Made by a program: the position numbers and the translations under genes
In this document: positions 5,607 through 5,868 of the stretch, piece by piece
Position numbering within the stretch: the stretch's first letter is position 1
How the letters are laid out: each line of letters opens with the position of its first letter
Notes under the pieces: generated by a model
What the model was told of the DNA's origin: nothing
Seen by the model: only the letters and a program-made list of their open reading frames with translations
The model's database searches: none
Source: an uncultured Bacteroidota bacterium
GTDB lineage: Bacteria > Bacteroidota > Bacteroidia > Flavobacteriales > Flavobacteriaceae
DNA: 5,868 nucleotides
Reading direction: 5' to 3'
NCBI GenBank assembly: GCA_903819815.1
Contig: CAIJFC010000190.1
Coordinates: 1 to 5,868, forward strand

Positions 5607-5650
5607 AAACTCTAATAACTTATTAATTAAGATATTAGAGTTTTTGTTTT
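5607..5650 (+). terminator. Second terminator, after the orphan tRNA end
   Basis: AAACTCTAATA (5607-5617) and TATTAGAGTTT (5633-5643) form a perfect 11-bp stem with a 15-nt AT-rich loop that includes TTAATTAA. A TTTTTGTTTT tail (5641-5650) follows. With the first terminator (5433-5460) it insulates the downstream gene from the tRNA. Confidence 0.85.
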
Positions 5651-5662
5651 TTATCAACAAAA

Positions 5663-5700
5663 AGAATTAAAAGTAATTCTATTACTTTTTCGTATCTTTA
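5663..5700 (+). promoter_or_regulatory. Promoter region of the exported-protein gene with overlapping inverted repeats
   Basis: TATCTTTA at 5693-5700 resembles the TAnnTTTG -7 box with the last base changed, 19 bp before the ATG at 5720. No clear TTG -33 box is seen. Just upstream, AAAAGTAAT (5669-5677) and ATTACTTTT (5681-5689) form a 9-bp inverted repeat with a 3-bp spacer. AGAATTA (5663-5669) and TAATTCT (5674-5680) form an overlapping, mutually exclusive 7-bp one. These could be an operator, but the low sequence complexity makes chance possible. Confidence 0.4.
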
Positions 5701-5719
5701 AACCACAAAAATAAGAGAT

Positions 5720-5868
5720 ATGCGTATTCTGATAAATTGTTTTATTTTCCTATCTTTTTTCTCCGTTTTTTCTCAATCGGTTCCCGATTTTGAAGCGCTA
5801 GATTCTTTGTATCGTGAAGATCAATTTTATATTGGTGTGACCTATAACACCATTCAAAAAAAACCTGC
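5720..5868 (+). CDS. Exported protein, probably outer-membrane beta-barrel (porin/PorT-like), 3' end outside window
   Basis: The first 49 codons are present, plus 2 bases. The protein begins with a signal peptide: a short basic start (MRILIN), a hydrophobic core (CFIFLSFFSVF) and a likely signal peptidase I site before Gln19 (VFS-QSVP). The mature part starts DFEALDSLYREDQFYIGVTYNTIQKKP (given here as DFEALDSLY then REDQFYIGVTYNTIQKKP). The YREDQFYIGVTYN segment looks like the first strand of flavobacterial outer-membrane beta-barrel proteins, from memory; with 49 residues that stays tentative. A periplasmic or secreted protein is the alternative. The start at 5720 is preceded by AAGAGA and gives a proper signal peptide. 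Two terminators upstream show it is transcribed independently of the tRNA. Confidence 0.7.
   Translation, partial: MRILINCFIFLSFFSVFSQSVPDFEALDSLYREDQFYIGVTYNTIQKKP

Noticed and set aside
1..5868. A defence, secretion or other novel multi-gene system, or a CRISPR array
   Set aside because: All full-length genes belong to known housekeeping or metabolic families, and no regularly spaced repeats, transposase, integrase or effector-like ORF is seen.

Overview
The window is chromosomal DNA from a member of the Bacteroidota, most likely Flavobacterium or a close relative. The reasons are the AT-rich, TTA/AAA-heavy codon use, A-rich stretches in place of Shine-Dalgarno sites, a TAnnTTTG-type promoter box, and protein sequences that read as flavobacterial homologues. 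It is mostly housekeeping sequence. I found no defence island, CRISPR array, biosynthetic cluster or intact mobile element.

Region 1 (1-2243) is a 2-oxoglutarate dehydrogenase unit. It holds the 3' end of sucA (E1), a 176-bp gap occupied by a palindromic dispersed-repeat-like element and an AT-rich leader, then complete sucB (E2). A strong hairpin terminator closes it. The E2 inter-domain linker carries a short GC-rich, hairpin-forming, in-frame insertion that looks like a second kind of dispersed repeat.

Region 2 (2251-5318) looks like one transcription unit. A good Bacteroidota promoter sits just after the sucB terminator, followed by a TatD-family metal-dependent hydrolase, a PlsB/PlsC-superfamily glycerophospholipid acyltransferase and a cytoplasmic type I L-asparaginase. 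The last two overlap by 11 bp. An AT-rich hairpin with a T9 tract ends the unit.

Region 3 (5339-5650) holds tRNA-Ser(GGA) with its own terminator. About 140 bp later comes an exact 28-bp second copy of the tRNA 3' end, itself followed by a separate terminator. This resembles an attachment-site scar or a remnant of a duplicated tRNA gene and is the most interesting structure here.

Region 4 (5651-5868) has a promoter region with overlapping inverted repeats and the start of an exported protein, probably an outer-membrane beta-barrel (porin/PorT-like) protein that runs off the window.

The genes of regions 1 and 2 share no obvious pathway beyond central metabolism and envelope lipid upkeep. The unusual signals are non-coding: repeats that have settled between and inside genes, and the tRNA-end duplication.
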